DNA from: an uncultured Selenomonadaceae bacterium
GTDB lineage: Bacteria; Bacillota; Negativicutes; Selenomonadales; Selenomonadaceae
Assembly: GCA_905234235.1 (NCBI GenBank)
Contig: CAJOHN010000013.1
Location: 1 to 53,212, forward strand
Reading direction: 5' to 3'
DNA length: 53,212 nucleotides
A program made the position numbers and the translations under genes. Below are positions 8,402 through 17,244 of this stretch, one piece after another (position 1 is the stretch's first letter; each line of letters starts with the position of its first letter). The notes under the pieces are model-generated. The model ran no database searches and was not told the origin of the DNA. It saw only the letters and a program-made list of their open reading frames with translations.

Positions 8402-8706
8402 TTCAAGGTCTCGGCGGAAAGCAAAAATCTCGGCATTGTCTATTCGCCGCCCCAAAAATCAGGCGACTCAACGAACCAGGATTTATCATCTCCTGTGGAG
8501 GCGTGTGTAAGTCTTAGCAGAAATAACGTTTTGACAAGTTGACGAGTTTTAGATTGTCGAAGTTATGAACGAACGTTTAACTTGGCGACGACTTAATTTT
8601 AAGATAAGCGTTTGCATTAGCTTATTTATCAAAGTGTGCAGCCTCTTAGTTCATCTGCACCTGAACCGACTCCGCACGAAACTTTTGCCCTCCGCCGAGA
8701 CCTTGA
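8402..8706. repeat. Inverted-repeat-bounded segment upstream of cydA
   Basis: A 17-base perfect inverted repeat (TTCAAGGTCTCGGCGGA at 8402-8418 and its complement near 8690-8706) extends imperfectly inward for another 10-15 bases. The arms bound about 305 bases with no convincing gene. This fills the non-coding stretch 8371-8714. Inside it I see no clear promoter for cydA; one weak minus-strand candidate (TTGTCA near 8533-8538 with a poor -10) may serve. The segment could be a small non-autonomous mobile element or a duplicated regulatory region. Confidence 0.5.
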
Positions 8707-8714
8707 ATAATTTT

Positions 8715-9338
8715 TTACTCGCTTACAAAGTCCTCGATAATTTCAAGCTCGCCGCCGTGCATATCGAAAGGCAATTCATAATCGACAGTCGTATAAATAA
8801 GTGCGGCGTCAATCTCGTTGGAAACTTTATCCGCCTTAGCTTGCAACTTGCCGAGAAGTTCGCGGACGCGGTTGCGGTCAAAGTCTATAGTTTTAACGCG
8901 TTCGATGTCGTAGCGGTAAGTCGTTTGGTTGCCGTCCTTATTGAAGACGTAGCCGACGCCCGCATTTTTTTCGAGGAGGCTTGAACTTTTAAAGTTACGG
9001 AGCTCGCGCAAAGTCTCGGTGGTTTGATGGCGTTTCCTATTAACGTCAACCGCGCTGTCCAAATCGAATTTCATTGAACTCTTGGCAATGTGAATCGCCC
9101 GCGCCAATTTCTCGCGCTCGTCAATCAAGAGCATTAAGAAATCGATGACCTTATCGGGCGGAAACTTGTTATCGACGACGATATTAATTTTTTCATCTTG
9201 CTGACCTTCCGCCGCCTTCGACCGGAAATGTTTCTCCGTCACGCTGATTAAATTTTTCTCCGCGCAGAGATAGTTTGATACGTACTCGAACAGCTGTTCA
9301 ATCTTATTCTGCGCTTGGAACGCTTCCTTTAAATTCAT
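8715..9338 (-). CDS. Conserved hypothetical protein, phage-associated family look
   Basis: 207 residues from ATG 9338, preceded by AAGGAGAGTGAG; an earlier in-frame start at 9407 has no ribosome site and would lie upstream of the promoter. The protein is soluble, charged and largely helical, beginning MNLKEAFQAQNK, with a central block GVGYVFNKDGNQTTYRYD and a segment IDFDRNRVRELLGKL. This pattern recalls a small hypothetical family common in Firmicute prophages and islands, but I cannot assign a function. It is a single-gene unit with its own promoter (9364-9392), placed between aspS and the cydA leader. Confidence 0.75.
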   Translation of the reverse strand: MNLKEAFQAQNKIEQLFEYVSNYLCAEKNLISVTEKHFRSKAAEGQQDEKINIVVDNKFPPDKVIDFLMLLIDEREKLARAIHIAKSSMKFDLDSAVDVNRKRHQTTETLRELRNFKSSSLLEKNAGVGYVFNKDGNQTTYRYDIERVKTIDFDRNRVRELLGKLQAKADKVSNEIDAALIYTTVDYELPFDMHGGELEIIEDFVSE

Positions 9339-9363
9339 GGCACTCACTCTCCTTTTTATGTTT

Positions 9364-9392
9364 ATTAAACCATAAATCGCGCCCGTTGACAA
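9364..9392 (-). promoter_or_regulatory. Promoter of the hypothetical gene at 8715-9338
   Basis: Minus strand: TTGTCA (9392-9387), a 17-base spacer and TTTAAT (9369-9364), about 25 bases before the ATG. Confidence 0.7.
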
Positions 9393-9404
9393 CGAAATTC
9401 GCAA

Positions 9405-9429
9405 CAAAAAAGAGAGCCCGAAGGCTCCC
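9405..9429 (-). terminator. Rho-independent terminator of aspS
   Basis: Minus strand: GAGCC, TTCG tetraloop, GGCTC, then TCTTTTTTG. It is 13 bases past the aspS stop. Confidence 0.9.
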
Positions 9430-9441
9430 GTAAAAAATTTT

Positions 9442-11232
9442 TTACTCCTTATTTTTCTTGACGGTTGTTTTTATGTAAAGCTCGCGCAGTTGTTTATCGT
9501 CGACTTCGTTAGGCGCGTGGCTCATCGGGTCAATCGCGCTCTGCGTCTTCGGGAATGGAATAACGTCGCGGATTGATTTACGTTTCGCCATTAACATAAT
9601 CAATCTGTCCAAACCAAATGCAATTCCGCCGTGCGGAGGCGTCCCGAACTCGAAAGCGTCCATTAAGAATCCGAACTTCGAATAAGCTTCCTCGTGCGTC
9701 AAACCGATAGCCTCGAAAACTTTCTCCTGAACGTCGCGCTGATAAATCCTCAGACTGCCGCCGCCGACTTCCACGCCGTTTAAAACTATATCGTAAGCGT
9801 TCGCCTTGACTTTATCGGGAGCCGTCAGCAAAAGTTCAATGTCCTCTTCACGCGGCGACGTAAACGGATGATGCATCGCCTTGTAACGTTTATCCTCCTC
9901 GACGTATTCAAACATCGGGAAATCGACAATCCAAAGGAAGCAAAGCTTATCAGCGTCGATTAAATTTCTGCGCCGCGCCATTTCCAAACGCAATTCGCCG
10001 AGAGCTTGCGCGACAACCGACGGCTTATCCCCGACGACTAAAAGTAAATCGCCCGTCTTGCAACCCGTCGCCTGCTTAATCTCCTCAAAAGTTTCTTCGC
10101 TGTAAAATTTCTTGAACGGAGATTTAATGCCTTCCGCCGAGTATTGAATCCAAGCTAAGCCCTTCGCGCCGTAAGTCTTGACATACTCAACTAAACCGTC
10201 AAGCTCGCGGCGGGGGATATCGGCGTAATCGTCGACGCGAATAACTTTAATCTGCCCGTTACGTTCAAGCACGCTGTTAAAAACTTTGAACTCCGAACCC
10301 TTGACAAATTCCGAAATGTCTTGAAGTTCCATGCCAAATCTTAAGTCAGGCTTGTCGGAACCAAAACGCCGCATTGCCTCATCCCAACTCATCCGCTTAA
10401 ACGGAATTTCAACTTTAACGTCAAGCGTCGTCTCAAAAATTTTTTTAATTAGCCCTTCCATCAGCGTCAACAGTTGGTCTTGATTGAGGAACGACGTTTC
10501 AATATCGAGTTGCGTAAATTCGGGTTGTCTGTCTGCGCGGAGGTCTTCATCGCGGAAGCAACGCACAATCTGGAAATATTTTTCAAAGCCCGATACCATA
10601 AGCAACTGCTTGAAAATTTGCGGCGACTGCGGAAGCGCATAGAATTGTCCGGGATTTAATCTGCTTGGTACCAAAAAATCTCTTGCGCCTTCGGGCGTCG
10701 AACGGCAAAGCATCGGCGTTTCAATTTCCAAGAAGCCGTTTTCGTCGAGGTAATCGCGCATAATCTTCGTGACGCGGTGCCGCAACATAATATTTTTCTG
10801 CATTTCGGGGCGGCGCAAATCCAAATAGCGATAACGCAGGCGAACATTTTCGTCCACGTCGACGCCGTCTTGAATGTAAAAGGGCGGAGTCTTTGCCTTG
10901 TTGAGAATCCTAAGCTCCTCGACGAGAATTTCAATTTCGCCGGTCGCCATTTTAGGATTGATTGTATCTTCACTACGCGCACGAACTTTGCCGCGCACGC
11001 CGATAACAAATTCATTGCGAAGCGTCTCAGCCTTAGCAAAGTCAAGCCCTTCTGTCGAGCCGTCGAATACAATCTGAACGAGCCCGCTCCTGTCGCGCAT
11101 GTCAACAAAAATTAAGCCACCATGATCTCTGCGTCGCGAAACCCAACCTGCAAGTTTAACTTCCTTGCCAACGTCAGTAATGCGGAGCTCACCACAATTT
11201 TCCGTGCGCTCCATTCCTGTTAATGTTTCCAA
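9442..11232 (-). CDS. aspS: Aspartyl-tRNA synthetase
   Basis: About 596 residues. The likely start is TTG 11232 (METLTGMERT...), with GGAGG 8 bases upstream; a TTG at 11247 sits on the ribosome site itself. The N-terminal OB-fold anticodon-binding domain contains GWVSRRRDHGGLIFVDMRDR. The class II catalytic core has motif 2 (FRDEDLRADRQPEFTQLD) and motif 3 (GIAFGLDRLIMLM). The GAD insertion domain and the length of about 600 match bacterial AspRS. The enzyme charges tRNA-Asp in the cytoplasm. It is flanked by terminators on both sides, so it forms its own transcription unit. Confidence 0.97.
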   Translation of the reverse strand: METLTGMERTENCGELRITDVGKEVKLAGWVSRRRDHGGLIFVDMRDRSGLVQIVFDGSTEGLDFAKAETLRNEFVIGVRGKVRARSEDTINPKMATGEIEILVEELRILNKAKTPPFYIQDGVDVDENVRLRYRYLDLRRPEMQKNIMLRHRVTKIMRDYLDENGFLEIETPMLCRSTPEGARDFLVPSRLNPGQFYALPQSPQIFKQLLMVSGFEKYFQIVRCFRDEDLRADRQPEFTQLDIETSFLNQDQLLTLMEGLIKKIFETTLDVKVEIPFKRMSWDEAMRRFGSDKPDLRFGMELQDISEFVKGSEFKVFNSVLERNGQIKVIRVDDYADIPRRELDGLVEYVKTYGAKGLAWIQYSAEGIKSPFKKFYSEETFEEIKQATGCKTGDLLLVVGDKPSVVAQALGELRLEMARRRNLIDADKLCFLWIVDFPMFEYVEEDKRYKAMHHPFTSPREEDIELLLTAPDKVKANAYDIVLNGVEVGGGSLRIYQRDVQEKVFEAIGLTHEEAYSKFGFLMDAFEFGTPPHGGIAFGLDRLIMLMAKRKSIRDVIPFPKTQSAIDPMSHAPNEVDDKQLRELYIKTTVKKNKE

Positions 11233-11249
11233 ATAAATTACCTCCAAAA

Positions 11250-11272
11250 AAACCTGTCCGCGCAGGTCTGAA
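11250..11272 (-). terminator. Terminator of the Tad operon / diguanylate cyclase gene
   Basis: Minus strand: ACCTG, a short CGCGGA loop, CAGGT, then a run of seven T. The first arm and loop contain one copy of the dispersed octamer (CTGCGCGG on this strand). It separates the long Tad-cyclase operon from aspS. Confidence 0.75.
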
Positions 11273-11276
11273 TTTT

Positions 11277-12875
11277 TTATTCGTTGTTATCTTCAAGCTC
11301 GAACAGCTCGCAATAGTAGCCGTTCTTGCCGTTATTCTTGACGTGATAAACAGCCTTATCCGCCGAAGCAAACAACGTATCATAATCGCGCCCATTCTGT
11401 GGAGCAATCGCAACGCCAATGCTAGCCGTCACAACGTGCCCTTTGCCCTCGACAGTCAAGTTAAACGCGACTTGCTTAATCTGTTCAGCTTTGCGTATCA
11501 CAATCTCCATATTCGGCAGGCTGTCGACGATAACAACAAACTCATCGCCGCCAAAACGTCCGATACAATCATTCGGGCGGAAAATTTTACGCAAGCCCTT
11601 CGCGAATTCTATCAAAACTTTATCGCCGAATTGGTGCCCCATTAAATCGTTGACTTCTTTAAAATGGTCAAGGTCAATAACATACATCGCCATGAAAATA
11701 TTAGAATGCTCGTTTTCGTTAAAGGTTCTCAGTTTCATGCGGCAGAGATTTTCCATTGTCTTTTTATTGAAAAGCTCCGTGAGTTTGTCAAGCTCCGACT
11801 CCAACTGATAATTATCGCGCTCCGAACGTAATTTATTGAACGCCGCCGCCATTTGCCCAAGCTCGTCGTTGGAATTAACTTTGACTTGTTCAACGTCGCC
11901 CTCGCCGCTGACTATCTTATCAACAACCTCCGTCATTTCGACAATCGGTTTCGTCGCCCGAAGCGTCAGGAAATACGCCATTAACGTCCCGATAAATAAC
12001 ATAACTACCCCGAAAATAATAGCCTTAGTCGCTTTGTCGTAAACTCGGTCAAGAATGTAATGATAAGGGCGAACGGTTACAATCATCCAGCCCGTCTCGA
12101 TATTGCGCGAGTAAGTCGCCAATGACTTCACGCCGTTAATATCCAACTGCAAAATGCCCGAACTGTTATAAATCCTGTCGAGAATAAATTTGTAGCTGTT
12201 TTCGAGGACATAATCATCGCTGACGACGATATTTTCAGAGTTGACGATAATACGCCCCGTCCTATCCATTATCACAACAGAAGTTTCGCTGTCATCTAAA
12301 TCCTCAACGAAATCCTGCAAGGCAATAAGATTGAAATTTCTTTGCACCATGCCGATAGGTTTATTTTCCGCATTGAACACGGGAACTTCTATAACGACAA
12401 TCATTTTGCCGGTCGACATGCTGGTCATGATGTCGGAAACGTAACTTCTGCCTTTCATCGCCTCTTGGAAGTGTTGCCGCTTTTTAATGTTCACGAGCTT
12501 AGAGCCGTCTGTACGGATTATCTGTTCTCCGTCGGCTCCCGTTAAGGCGGTTGTATTCATGTCGTTGAAGATAACATCAGTGTCGTATAAAATTTTCGAA
12601 ACGTACTCATTTTTTTCTTCAGTCGGATTTTGAATGAACTCAATTACATTCGGGCTCATGGCTATCGATTTAAGGACGGCTTGATTTTCCTCTATAATCC
12701 TTGTCATGTGGTCGGAAACAATTTTATTCCTTAGCAAACTGTTCTGCTTATAGGATTCTTCCATTTCGTCAATGGTATTAATCGCGCTGACGACGACGAG
12801 AACTAAAAACGGCACCGCCCCCATGACGATAAACAGGAAAAACATTTTAGCCCGAATACCTTTGTTAATTTCCAT
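11277..12875 (-). CDS. Membrane diguanylate cyclase with dCache sensor, last gene of the Tad operon
   Basis: 532 residues. One membrane helix lies at about 10-31, then a periplasmic double-Cache sensor (about 35-275), a second helix (about 285-305), HAMP (about 306-360) and a C-terminal GGDEF domain. The active-site motif GGDEF is intact, and RPND five residues before it is a complete inhibitory (RxxD) site, so the enzyme should make c-di-GMP from GTP with product feedback. The sensor resembles that of the chemoreceptor at 24973-26973 (shared [12 protein letters not shown] and IGMxQRN segments). It begins 18 bases after tadC with no terminator between, so it is probably transcribed with the pilus genes. 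The nearest GGAGG is about 20 bases from the ATG, so translation may be weak. Confidence 0.93.
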   Translation of the reverse strand: MEINKGIRAKMFFLFIVMGAVPFLVLVVVSAINTIDEMEESYKQNSLLRNKIVSDHMTRIIEENQAVLKSIAMSPNVIEFIQNPTEEKNEYVSKILYDTDVIFNDMNTTALTGADGEQIIRTDGSKLVNIKKRQHFQEAMKGRSYVSDIMTSMSTGKMIVVIEVPVFNAENKPIGMVQRNFNLIALQDFVEDLDDSETSVVIMDRTGRIIVNSENIVVSDDYVLENSYKFILDRIYNSSGILQLDINGVKSLATYSRNIETGWMIVTVRPYHYILDRVYDKATKAIIFGVVMLFIGTLMAYFLTLRATKPIVEMTEVVDKIVSGEGDVEQVKVNSNDELGQMAAAFNKLRSERDNYQLESELDKLTELFNKKTMENLCRMKLRTFNENEHSNIFMAMYVIDLDHFKEVNDLMGHQFGDKVLIEFAKGLRKIFRPNDCIGRFGGDEFVVIVDSLPNMEIVIRKAEQIKQVAFNLTVEGKGHVVTASIGVAIAPQNGRDYDTLFASADKAVYHVKNNGKNGYYCELFELEDNNE

Positions 12876-12892
12876 AGCGTTTCAGAATTGAA

Positions 12893-13888
12893 TCAGCCTC
12901 CACCCAAAGCTTTAAGAAGTGTAACCATTGCCGGGAAAAGTAGTACGACGAACATTGACGGGAAAATAAATAAAACCATTGGGAAAATAATTTTTACGGG
13001 AGCTTTTAAGGCTTCCGCTTTGACGTGTTGGCGGTGTCGGTCGCGCATGTTATCTGCTTGCTGTTTAAGTGTTCGCGTCATACTCGTGCCGAGTTTTTCC
13101 GCCTGTATTATCGAAGTCGTGAATAAATAAATCTCCTCTATGTCGCAACGCTTCGCCAAATTTGTCAGCGCGTATTGATGCGTCATGCCGAGCGCAACGT
13201 CATTTTGCATACGCTTGAATTCATTGATGAGCGGTCCGCGCATACGCTTAGTCATTTTACCAACAGCACCGTCAAAAGACAAGCCCGCTTGCACGCTGAC
13301 ACAAAGAATATCCAAAAATTCCGGCAGTTGCCTGCGAATGGCTTTTTGCCGATTGCGAATCGCAGAGTTCAATACTGCGAACGGAACCGCCGCGCCGATA
13401 AACGCGCCGAGTAAAACCGTTAAAATCCGCTGCAACGGGTGTAAGTCCGACGTTTGAATCATTATAATTGCAAAACCTGTGCCCGCCACTATCGACAGGC
13501 ACCAAATAGTTATCAATCGTTTGATACTCCAAATGCCGAGTTTGCCTGCGTGGAAAATTTTATCTTCAAGCTGGAGGCGAATTTCACTCGGCGCGAATCT
13601 TTGGAGGCGTTCATCAAGCGAATCAAAAAACGGACGAACTGCACGATAAAAAAATTCCTTTAGACGCGAGGGCTTTGTTTCCTCTTCGATTGTCGGCATG
13701 TCGACGACGGTTGTTCTGATATTTTTTTTCTGCTTAGGATGTTTGGCGCGTTCCTTCTCCGCTTGGTCAATCATGTCGTGCAAACGTTTTCTAAGTTGCG
13801 CTTCGGGGTTTTGCTTATAGTACATAGCTCCGAAACCGACGGCGACGGCAAAAAATATCGACGCTGTAAGCGCGAAGACAATAACCAT
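12893..13888 (-). CDS. tadC: Tad pilus inner-membrane platform protein TadC
   Basis: 331 residues. Hydrophobic helices lie at the N-terminus, the centre and the C-terminus, around a type II secretion F domain (T2SSF) at about 165-300. Typical family segments are FLDILCVSVQAGLSFDGAVG and ERLGTSM-like AEKLGTSMTRTLKQQADNMR. TadC pairs with TadB as the membrane platform driven by the ATPase TadA. The start at 13888 follows GGAGGTGA. It lies 6 bases after the tadA stop. A second copy lies at 49508-50482. Confidence 0.93.
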   Translation of the reverse strand: MVIVFALTASIFFAVAVGFGAMYYKQNPEAQLRKRLHDMIDQAEKERAKHPKQKKNIRTTVVDMPTIEEETKPSRLKEFFYRAVRPFFDSLDERLQRFAPSEIRLQLEDKIFHAGKLGIWSIKRLITIWCLSIVAGTGFAIIMIQTSDLHPLQRILTVLLGAFIGAAVPFAVLNSAIRNRQKAIRRQLPEFLDILCVSVQAGLSFDGAVGKMTKRMRGPLINEFKRMQNDVALGMTHQYALTNLAKRCDIEEIYLFTTSIIQAEKLGTSMTRTLKQQADNMRDRHRQHVKAEALKAPVKIIFPMVLFIFPSMFVVLLFPAMVTLLKALGGG

Positions 13889-13894
13889 TAACGG

Positions 13895-15406
13895 TCACCT
13901 CCGCCCGCTCGTGAAGAATGATTTGGGCAAGTCAACGCCGTTCATCTGGAATTTGTCCATAAAGTTTGGCATAAGCCCTAAGCTCTCGAAATGCCCGATT
14001 GATTTGCCGTGTTCGTCGATACGTTCCTGAACATAGCGGAACAAATCTTGCAAAACAATCGTATCGCCTTCCATGCCCTGTACTTCCGTGATGTAAGTAA
14101 TTTTTCTTGAACCGTCACGAATGCGCGACTGCTGAAGGATTAAATCAATCGCGGATGAAACTTGCGTGCGAACTGCGCGGACGGGAAGTTCCATACCCGC
14201 CATTAAAACCATCGTCTCCAAACGGCTTAAAACGTCGCGGGGAGTATTGGCGTGTGCGGTTGTCAAGGAGCCGTCGTGCCCTGTGTTCATCGCCTGCAAC
14301 ATGTCAAGAGCCTCGCCTGCGCGGACTTCGCCGACGATAATTCTATCAGGTCGCATACGCAAAGCATTTCTAACGAGGTCGCGGATTGTAATTGCGCCGT
14401 GTCCTTCCAAGTTAGAAGGGCGGCTTTCAAGCGTTACAACGTGCGTTTGTTGAAGCCTAAGCTCGGCGGCGTCTTCAATCGTTACAATTCTATCATCGGG
14501 CGGAATAAACGACGATAAAACGTTGAGCGTTGTAGTTTTACCGGAGCCCGTGCCGCCGCTTACCAAAATATTCAGCCGCGCCCGAACACAAGCCTCAAGG
14601 AAAGTTGCCATATCCGCGCTGAGTGTGCCGAAACTTACCAAATCATTTATCGACAGAGCATTTTTAGAAAATTTTCTTATCGTGACGACGGGACCGACTA
14701 AAGACAGCGGCGGGATGATGATATTGACGCGGGAACCGTCAGCAAGGCGGGCGTCAACGAGCGGCGAACTTTCATCAACGCGACGACCAAGCGGCGTTAA
14801 AATTCGTTCGATGATATTCATCAAGTGCGAGCTGTCGTAAAAGTGTATGTCGGTTAATTTGAGCTTGCCCTTTTGTTCGATAAAAATTTGGCGCGGACCG
14901 TTTACCATGATCTCGGTTATGCTGTCGTTTTGGAGGAGTGGCTCCAATGGACCTAAGCCCAAAAGTTCGTTGCTGATGTCGTCGACTAATTTTAAGCGTT
15001 CGCCTCTTGACAGCGCATAAGAATTTTCTGCCATCTCGCGCCCGCTGTAAACCGAGATGATATTTTTAATCTGTTCACGAGCATCTTCGCCGCGCACTAA
15101 AACTTGTTGTTCTTCGGGCGTCATTTCGTCTACGATACGGCGGTGGACGGCGAGCTTAAGTTCCTGCATTACGTCGCTTTTGGAAGTTATGCCGCGTCTG
15201 CCCGCGAATGCCGATGCCTCAGCGGGAGCGTCGCGCTCTTGTTGCATTTGTTTTTCCGTATAAACTTCTTGCTGATGTTGTATGTGACCCGGCGGCGGTT
15301 TTACTTCCGGCTTTGGTAAACGCAGGCGTTCGGGCGTGGGCGGCGGCTGATTTTTATCCTGCTTCTTGCCGCCCAACCTTTCCAGCAATGACAAAGATCT
15401 TGCCAT
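13895..15406 (-). CDS. tadA: Tad pilus assembly ATPase TadA/CpaF
   Basis: 503 residues. A variable proline- and charge-rich N-terminus (1-70) is followed by the secretion-ATPase core with Walker A GGTGSGKTTTLN, an Asp box after DDRIVTIEDAAEL, Walker B around RPDRIIVGEVR and the His box TTAHANTPRD. CpaF/TadA hexamers power assembly, and probably retraction, of Flp pili at the inner membrane. The start follows GGAGGTTG. It is closely similar to the second copy at 50485-51954; the N-termini (LLERLGG) and cores align well. Confidence 0.96.
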   Translation of the reverse strand: MARSLSLLERLGGKKQDKNQPPPTPERLRLPKPEVKPPPGHIQHQQEVYTEKQMQQERDAPAEASAFAGRRGITSKSDVMQELKLAVHRRIVDEMTPEEQQVLVRGEDAREQIKNIISVYSGREMAENSYALSRGERLKLVDDISNELLGLGPLEPLLQNDSITEIMVNGPRQIFIEQKGKLKLTDIHFYDSSHLMNIIERILTPLGRRVDESSPLVDARLADGSRVNIIIPPLSLVGPVVTIRKFSKNALSINDLVSFGTLSADMATFLEACVRARLNILVSGGTGSGKTTTLNVLSSFIPPDDRIVTIEDAAELRLQQTHVVTLESRPSNLEGHGAITIRDLVRNALRMRPDRIIVGEVRAGEALDMLQAMNTGHDGSLTTAHANTPRDVLSRLETMVLMAGMELPVRAVRTQVSSAIDLILQQSRIRDGSRKITYITEVQGMEGDTIVLQDLFRYVQERIDEHGKSIGHFESLGLMPNFMDKFQMNGVDLPKSFFTSGRR

Positions 15407-15412
15407 AAATTT

Positions 15413-15880
15413 TCAACCTCCCGTGTCTCCGCCTTCATCTTCATCGTCGTCGTCTTCGGTTGGAGTTGTAGTGGGATTAGAATGTTCGAGTTTCATCTTG
15501 TAGCTGAGTGCCTTGATATATTTTGGCGGGAAATCCAGCTTGTCCAAAATAAGCGGCAAACTCCCAACGCGTTCAAACGTCACGTCAATAACAACGTCGC
15601 CGCCTTCCTCGTAAGTAATTTTAGGCGTCGGCTTGTAAAGCGCAACGGATATTCCTTCCGACCAAAGTTCTTTAAGGTACGTCTCTTTTGAGCCTTTAAG
15701 TGTTTTGCGTTCAGTTGCGTTTGATACGGCAATTTCGCGGGCGGCTGTCCTTACGGCATTGCTGTAGTGCAGATATTCCATGAACATAATCCCGCCATAA
15801 ATCATTCCGAAAATCATGAAAAAGATTATCGGAGCCATTAGCGCGAATTCTACTGCCGATTGTCCTCGTGTCTTGTTCAT
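15413..15880 (-). CDS. tadE: TadE-like pseudopilin
   Basis: 155 residues from ATG 15880, with AGAGGGCAAGG upstream; an earlier frame start at 15910 falls inside a terminator stem. The N-terminus MNKTRGQSAVEFALMAPI is the TadE prepilin-like pattern: a basic leader, then a glutamate at +5 and a hydrophobic helix. The remainder is periplasmic and ends in a tail rich in D, E and G. TadE-type pseudopilins are processed by the prepilin peptidase and assist Flp pilus assembly. No prepilin peptidase (TadV/CpaA) gene is seen in this window. Confidence 0.88.
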   Translation of the reverse strand: MNKTRGQSAVEFALMAPIIFFMIFGMIYGGIMFMEYLHYSNAVRTAAREIAVSNATERKTLKGSKETYLKELWSEGISVALYKPTPKITYEEGGDVVIDVTFERVGSLPLILDKLDFPPKYIKALSYKMKLEHSNPTTTPTEDDDDEDEGGDTGG

Positions 15881-15893
15881 AGCCTTGCCCTCT

Positions 15894-15928
15894 GAAAAAA
15901 GAGCCTCCAAAAATAATTCGGAAGCTCA
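15894..15928 (-). terminator. Hairpin with T run between flp and tadE (attenuator)
   Basis: Minus strand: GAGCTTCC, an 11-base loop, GGAGGCTC, then TTTTTT, just upstream of the tadE ribosome site. Located inside the operon, it probably stops most transcripts after the pilin gene and lets a fraction continue. A hairpin of the same kind lies at the same place in the second Tad locus (52428-52458). Confidence 0.8.
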
Positions 15929-15989
15929 TGAATTTTATCAGGTTAATCGTATCTTATTCGGTTTTTGCCTCATCGGCGGGCGATTAAAG

Positions 15990-16217
15990 TCAGTTGCCGC
16001 CACTGCCGCTGAGGTCTTTGTTGGCTATATCAGCCGCACTCCTTACGCCACTTTCGGCATTATCAAAAGAAGTTTTAACAGCGTTACCGAGACGACCGTT
16101 CAAAGCGTAGATAGCGATAGCCGCAACGAACGCAATGATAAGCGCGTATTCGACCATGCCCTGACCTTTCTCCGACTTTTTAATCTTGTCGAAGAGCTTA
16201 TTAATGTACTTAAACAT
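15990..16217 (-). CDS. flp: Flp-type pilin
   Basis: 75 residues from ATG 16217, with GGAGGAG 6-7 bases upstream; a TTG at 16232 overlaps that site and is less likely. A short basic leader ends KSEKGQG, followed by MVEYALIIAFVAAIAIYAL, the Flp pilin signature (G cleavage, E+5, Y+6, hydrophobic helix). It is the major subunit of the Tad fibre, cleaved after G by a prepilin peptidase. It follows tadB by 63 bases and is separated from tadE by a hairpin terminator, which fits a need for high pilin output. Confidence 0.93.
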   Translation of the reverse strand: MFKYINKLFDKIKKSEKGQGMVEYALIIAFVAAIAIYALNGRLGNAVKTSFDNAESGVRSAADIANKDLSGSGGN

Positions 16218-16280
16218 GATTATCTCCTCCAAACTAATCTGTCCTTGATAATTATCCCTTGACGACTTTTTACAGTCGAA

Positions 16281-17240
16281 TCAAAGTTCAATATCAACAA
16301 TCCTTTGAATCACAATGAACCCGATAAGCTCCATAAAAACTGCTACTCCAAGCGCGAGCCGCCCCGCTTCCTCGTTGATGAAGACTTGCATTTGTTCGCG
16401 ATTGAACACCCAACAGAATGCCGCCGTGACGAAGGGCAAGATTATCAGAATCCACGCGGAGAAACGCCCTTGCGCAGTCAGCGCGTTAATCTCGCGTTTC
16501 ATGCGGATTCGCTCGGTGATTGTGTCGCTAATCGTGTCGAGAATTTGAGCGAGGTTACCGCCGATTTCACGCTGAATCAAAACCGCCGTAACTACCAAGT
16601 CAAAGTCGGGACTGCCGATGCGATTGTTCATTTGCTCCAGCGAATCTTCCAAAGATACCCCCATTGCAATATCGGTTGATACGCGTTCAAACTCGGTGCT
16701 CATAGGCGGCTCCATTTCCCGCGCCACTACGTCCATAGCCTGTTGAAAGCTGTAGCCTGCGCGGAGTGCGTTTGCGACCGTCGTCAGACAATCGCCCAAC
16801 TGTTCGGTAAAAGCTTTGCGTCGCCGTCCGATTAAAATCCTTACCCATAAGCACATCATGAGCGGAATCGATAATCCGGCAAGCGGCGCGATTGTGGCGT
16901 TGAGCGTCATCATGTAGACGGCTACGGTTCCAAAGATCGCGCAGATTATGGAGATGATTATAAATTCTGCGCCGAACAGCGGAATTCCTGCTTGCTTAAG
17001 TGCGAAGTCTAATTTTTTTGAGAGGTTCCAATCGGCAATGGGTTTTGCAACCCGCTGAACAAAGTTGTAAGCACGTTGGATAAAGTCCGCCGTCTGCCTG
17101 AGCCCTTTGGATTCGGCAACGTAATGGCGGCGGAGTCTGTGGAAAATATCTAAACTTTGACTGCGTCGGATAAAAAGTATCGTGAACAGTACAAAGAAGA
17201 AAGCCAGCAACGCGCCCATCGCCGCGATAAGAACAGTCAC
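16281..17240 (-). CDS. tadB: Tad pilus inner-membrane platform protein TadB
   Basis: 319 residues from GTG 17240, with GGGAGGTAG 7 bases upstream. An in-frame TTG at 17261 would place its first codons over that ribosome site. The protein has an N-terminal hydrophobic helix, two further central helices, a T2SSF domain at about 150-290 (FTEQLGDCLTTVANALRAGYSFQQAMD, QREIGGNLAQILD) and a C-terminal helix. It is the partner of TadC. It begins 4 bases after the end of the TadZ gene. Confidence 0.92.
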   Translation of the reverse strand: MTVLIAAMGALLAFFFVLFTILFIRRSQSLDIFHRLRRHYVAESKGLRQTADFIQRAYNFVQRVAKPIADWNLSKKLDFALKQAGIPLFGAEFIIISIICAIFGTVAVYMMTLNATIAPLAGLSIPLMMCLWVRILIGRRRKAFTEQLGDCLTTVANALRAGYSFQQAMDVVAREMEPPMSTEFERVSTDIAMGVSLEDSLEQMNNRIGSPDFDLVVTAVLIQREIGGNLAQILDTISDTITERIRMKREINALTAQGRFSAWILIILPFVTAAFCWVFNREQMQVFINEEAGRLALGVAVFMELIGFIVIQRIVDIEL

Positions 17241-17244
17241 TTTT

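Noticed and set aside
8402-8495. Short minus-strand leader peptide (about 28 codons) with AGGAG upstream of cydA
   Set aside because: Its end lies in the inverted-repeat arm and it has no codon pattern or conserved features that would distinguish it from chance.
8565-8984. Plus-strand open frame of 139 codons beside cydA
   Set aside because: The second half is antisense to the hypothetical gene at 8715-9338, there is no ribosome site, and the protein is low-complexity with no family look.
15880-15910. Longer start for tadE at 15910
   Set aside because: The extra codons lie in the terminator-like hairpin, and MNKTRGQ at 15880 has a proper ribosome site and leader.
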